The notes under the pieces: generated by a model
Told to the model about the DNA's origin: nothing
The model's database searches: none
What the model saw: only the letters and a program-made list of their open reading frames with translations
Program-made: the position numbers and the translations under genes
Shown: positions 5,602-7,018 of the stretch, in pieces
Layout of the letters: each line of letters begins with the position of its first letter
Position numbering within the stretch: position 1 is the stretch's first letter
Assembly (NCBI GenBank): GCA_903822375.1
Contig: CAIJOU010000805.1
Span: 1 to 7,018, forward strand
Length of the DNA: 7,018 nt
From: Candidatus Hydrogenedentota bacterium
GTDB lineage: Bacteria > Hydrogenedentota > Hydrogenedentia > Hydrogenedentales > CAITNO01
Direction of reading: 5' to 3'

Positions 5602-5638
5602 GCGTCGGCACGGGAACAAGTTCCCGGCGCCGAGACGC
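5602..5638. terminator. GC-rich multi-part stem-loop between convergent genes
   Basis: An inner palindrome CGGGAAC-AA-GTTCCCG (5611-5617, 5620-5626) is nested inside GGC/GCC (5607-5609, 5629-5631) and GCGTC/GACGC (5602-5606, 5634-5638), with small bulges. It begins two bases after the lipoprotein stop at 5598-5600 and ends 13 bases before the stop of the minus-strand radical SAM gene. Position and stability suit a bidirectional terminator or transcript-end protector. No U tract follows on either strand, so factor-independent termination is uncertain. Confidence 0.5.
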
Positions 5639-5651
5639 CTGCGGCGCGCGG

Positions 5652-7018
5652 TCAGCGCATCTGCTTCTTGCTGACCAGTTCCAGCACCCGTTTGGGCGGG
5701 AAACGCAAGAGTTGCCATTTGGCCGGATAATCGCGAAGCACCCGGAAAGCGCGCCGGGGACTGAGGTAGAACCGCCTGTTTGCCTCGCGGAGGATTTCCA
5801 GCTTCTCCTTGTCGCTAACCGGCGACAGGTTTGACCCCAAAGCAAACAGATAGTCAGTGTCCTCGTATGTGACCGACGTCAGTTGCGACGGGTTTTTCTC
5901 CTGAACTTGGCGGTAAAGTTCAGTTCCCTGAAAAGGAATGACCGAAAAGAAGAGCATCACGTGCAGCATGGACCGGCAGGCTGTGTCGATGGTCATGCGC
6001 ATTTCCTCCGCGCTTTCATCGGGGAAACCCAGCATGGAGAATCCGACGCAGAAGATGCCCCGCTTCGCGGCCATTTCCACGCCGGCGAGATACTTGTCAA
6101 TGTTTAGGTGCTTGCCAATCATCTTCTGAATGCGCGGCGAGCCGCTTTCCAACGCGAACGAGGAGACATAGGTGCCTGCATCAGCGAGCGCATCCACCAC
6201 CTCCTGCGTGAGAAGGTCGGTTCGGACCGCATTGGGAAAGGCGAACTTTGTGGGCAGTCCCGTCTTCCGCACCTGTTCGGAGAAATCGAGCACACGCTGC
6301 CTGTTGAAGTTAAAGCAGTCGTCGAGAATGTCAAAATCGAGTACGCCATAGCGCCTGTTCAACTGTGTAATTTCCTCGACAATGCGCTCCGGGGAATGGG
6401 CTCGGAATTTCTTGCCGAAGATACTGTGGCAGTAATTGCAGCGGTAGGGGCACCCGCGGCTGGTGAACAACGACAGGTATTTCCGGCGCTGCACAACGGA
6501 CATGTTCTTTGCGTTCCAGTACACTTTGGGGTTGAGCAGGTCGTAGGCCGGCATCGGCAGCATGTCGAGATTCTCAACAATGGGAGGCCACCCGGTATTC
6601 TCAACAATCTCACCGCTGCTGTCACGCCAGACAAGGCCGGGAATATGCCCAAAACCACCCCCTTCGCGCCATGCCCGCAGAATCATCTCAAAGGAGATTT
6701 CGCCCTCACCGCTCACGACCGCATCCAACGGCATTTGCCGCATTACTCCGGTGGGATTCGAGGAAGGATGCGGACCACCCGCGACCAGCAGCGCCATGGG
6801 CAGCGACGCGCGCAGGGCCTGAACGAGCACATTCAGATAGGATCTGTCCGGCGCGAGGCATCGCATGCCCACCACATCGGGATTGAAATCCAGTATCTGC
6901 CGGACCACCTCGTCCTGCGTGAAGTCATTTCCACGCTGGTCCACGATGCGCACTTCCGCGCCCAGCGCCTGCCGGGCCTGGGCCGCAAGATAGAGCAGGC
7001 CCAGCGGAGGGGACACAT
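5652..7018 (-). CDS. Radical SAM protein with B12-binding-type N-terminal domain (5' partial at right edge)
   Basis: At least 454 residues are present, and the frame runs off the right edge. A GTG at 7014-7016 is available, but the first visible residues (SPPLGLLYLAA) are normally preceded in this family by a first strand such as 'ILLVNPP', so the true start is likely outside. Numbered from that GTG, residues 1-120 match the cobalamin-binding-type Rossmann domain (EVRIVDQ, DVVGMRC, LLVAGGPHPS, VVSGEGE). The radical SAM core follows: SRGCPYRCNYC (186-196) with Cys189, Cys193 and Cys196 for the 4Fe-4S cluster, DFDILDDCF (227-235), FALESGSPRI (287-296) and GFSMLGFPDESAEEM (325-339). The class performs difficult methylations, rearrangements or ring closures on lipids, sugars, peptides or cofactors; the substrate here is unknown. 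The classical cobalamin motif D-x-H-x-x-G is not present. Its GT neighbours make a glycan or lipid substrate conceivable. Confidence 0.9.
   Translation of the reverse strand, partial: VSPPLGLLYLAAQARQALGAEVRIVDQRGNDFTQDEVVRQILDFNPDVVGMRCLAPDRSYLNVLVQALRASLPMALLVAGGPHPSSNPTGVMRQMPLDAVVSGEGEISFEMILRAWREGGGFGHIPGLVWRDSSGEIVENTGWPPIVENLDMLPMPAYDLLNPKVYWNAKNMSVVQRRKYLSLFTSRGCPYRCNYCHSIFGKKFRAHSPERIVEEITQLNRRYGVLDFDILDDCFNFNRQRVLDFSEQVRKTGLPTKFAFPNAVRTDLLTQEVVDALADAGTYVSSFALESGSPRIQKMIGKHLNIDKYLAGVEMAAKRGIFCVGFSMLGFPDESAEEMRMTIDTACRSMLHVMLFFSVIPFQGTELYRQVQEKNPSQLTSVTYEDTDYLFALGSNLSPVSDKEKLEILREANRRFYLSPRRAFRVLRDYPAKWQLLRFPPKRVLELVSKKQMR

Noticed and set aside
1..7018. CRISPR array, tRNA/rRNA, transposon ends or phage genes
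   Set aside because: No regularly spaced long repeats, cloverleaf-like segments, transposase motifs or integrase motifs were seen; the only repeats are short and confined to gene ends.

Overview
This is a high-GC bacterial window. It has canonical Shine-Dalgarno sequences (AAGGAGG-type), dense shadow ORFs as expected at this GC, and a lipoprotein signal peptide that points to a Gram-negative-type envelope. The gene mix is glycosyltransferases, a TrpH-like PHP protein, a B12-domain-type radical SAM protein, and a C-terminal tail like those of large planctomycete-type carbohydrate-active proteins. That would fit the Planctomycetota/Hydrogenedentota end of the tree, but the assignment is an impression only. 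No rRNA, tRNA, CRISPR array, transposase or phage gene is visible.

Layout, left to right: (1) 3-248 (+), the 3' end of a gene whose product ends in a beta-rich tail. (2) 371-1198 (-), a family 2 glycosyltransferase with a C-terminal hydrophobic segment. (3) 1270-2151 (+), a second, only distantly similar family 2 glycosyltransferase. (4) 2190-3341 (-), a GT-B fold glycosyltransferase of family 4. (5) 3453-4796 (+), a PHP-domain protein with a TrpH-like layout but several substituted metal ligands. (6) 4920-5600 (+), a small proline-linker lipoprotein. (7) 5652 to the right edge (-), a radical SAM protein missing its N-terminal end.

The genes alternate in orientation, so apart from PHP plus lipoprotein each seems to be its own transcription unit. 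Two divergent junctions (1199-1269, 3342-3452) carry promoter-like sequences. Three convergent junctions (249-370, 2152-2189, 5601-5651) each carry inverted repeats, and two of these also hold short tandem repeats. The three glycosyltransferases suggest a surface glycan or glycoconjugate function. The radical SAM protein could modify a lipid or sugar in the same pathway, but nothing in the sequence fixes a substrate. The most unusual items are the remodelled PHP metal site, the bidirectional promoter between the two GT2 genes and the structured repeats at the convergent gene ends.
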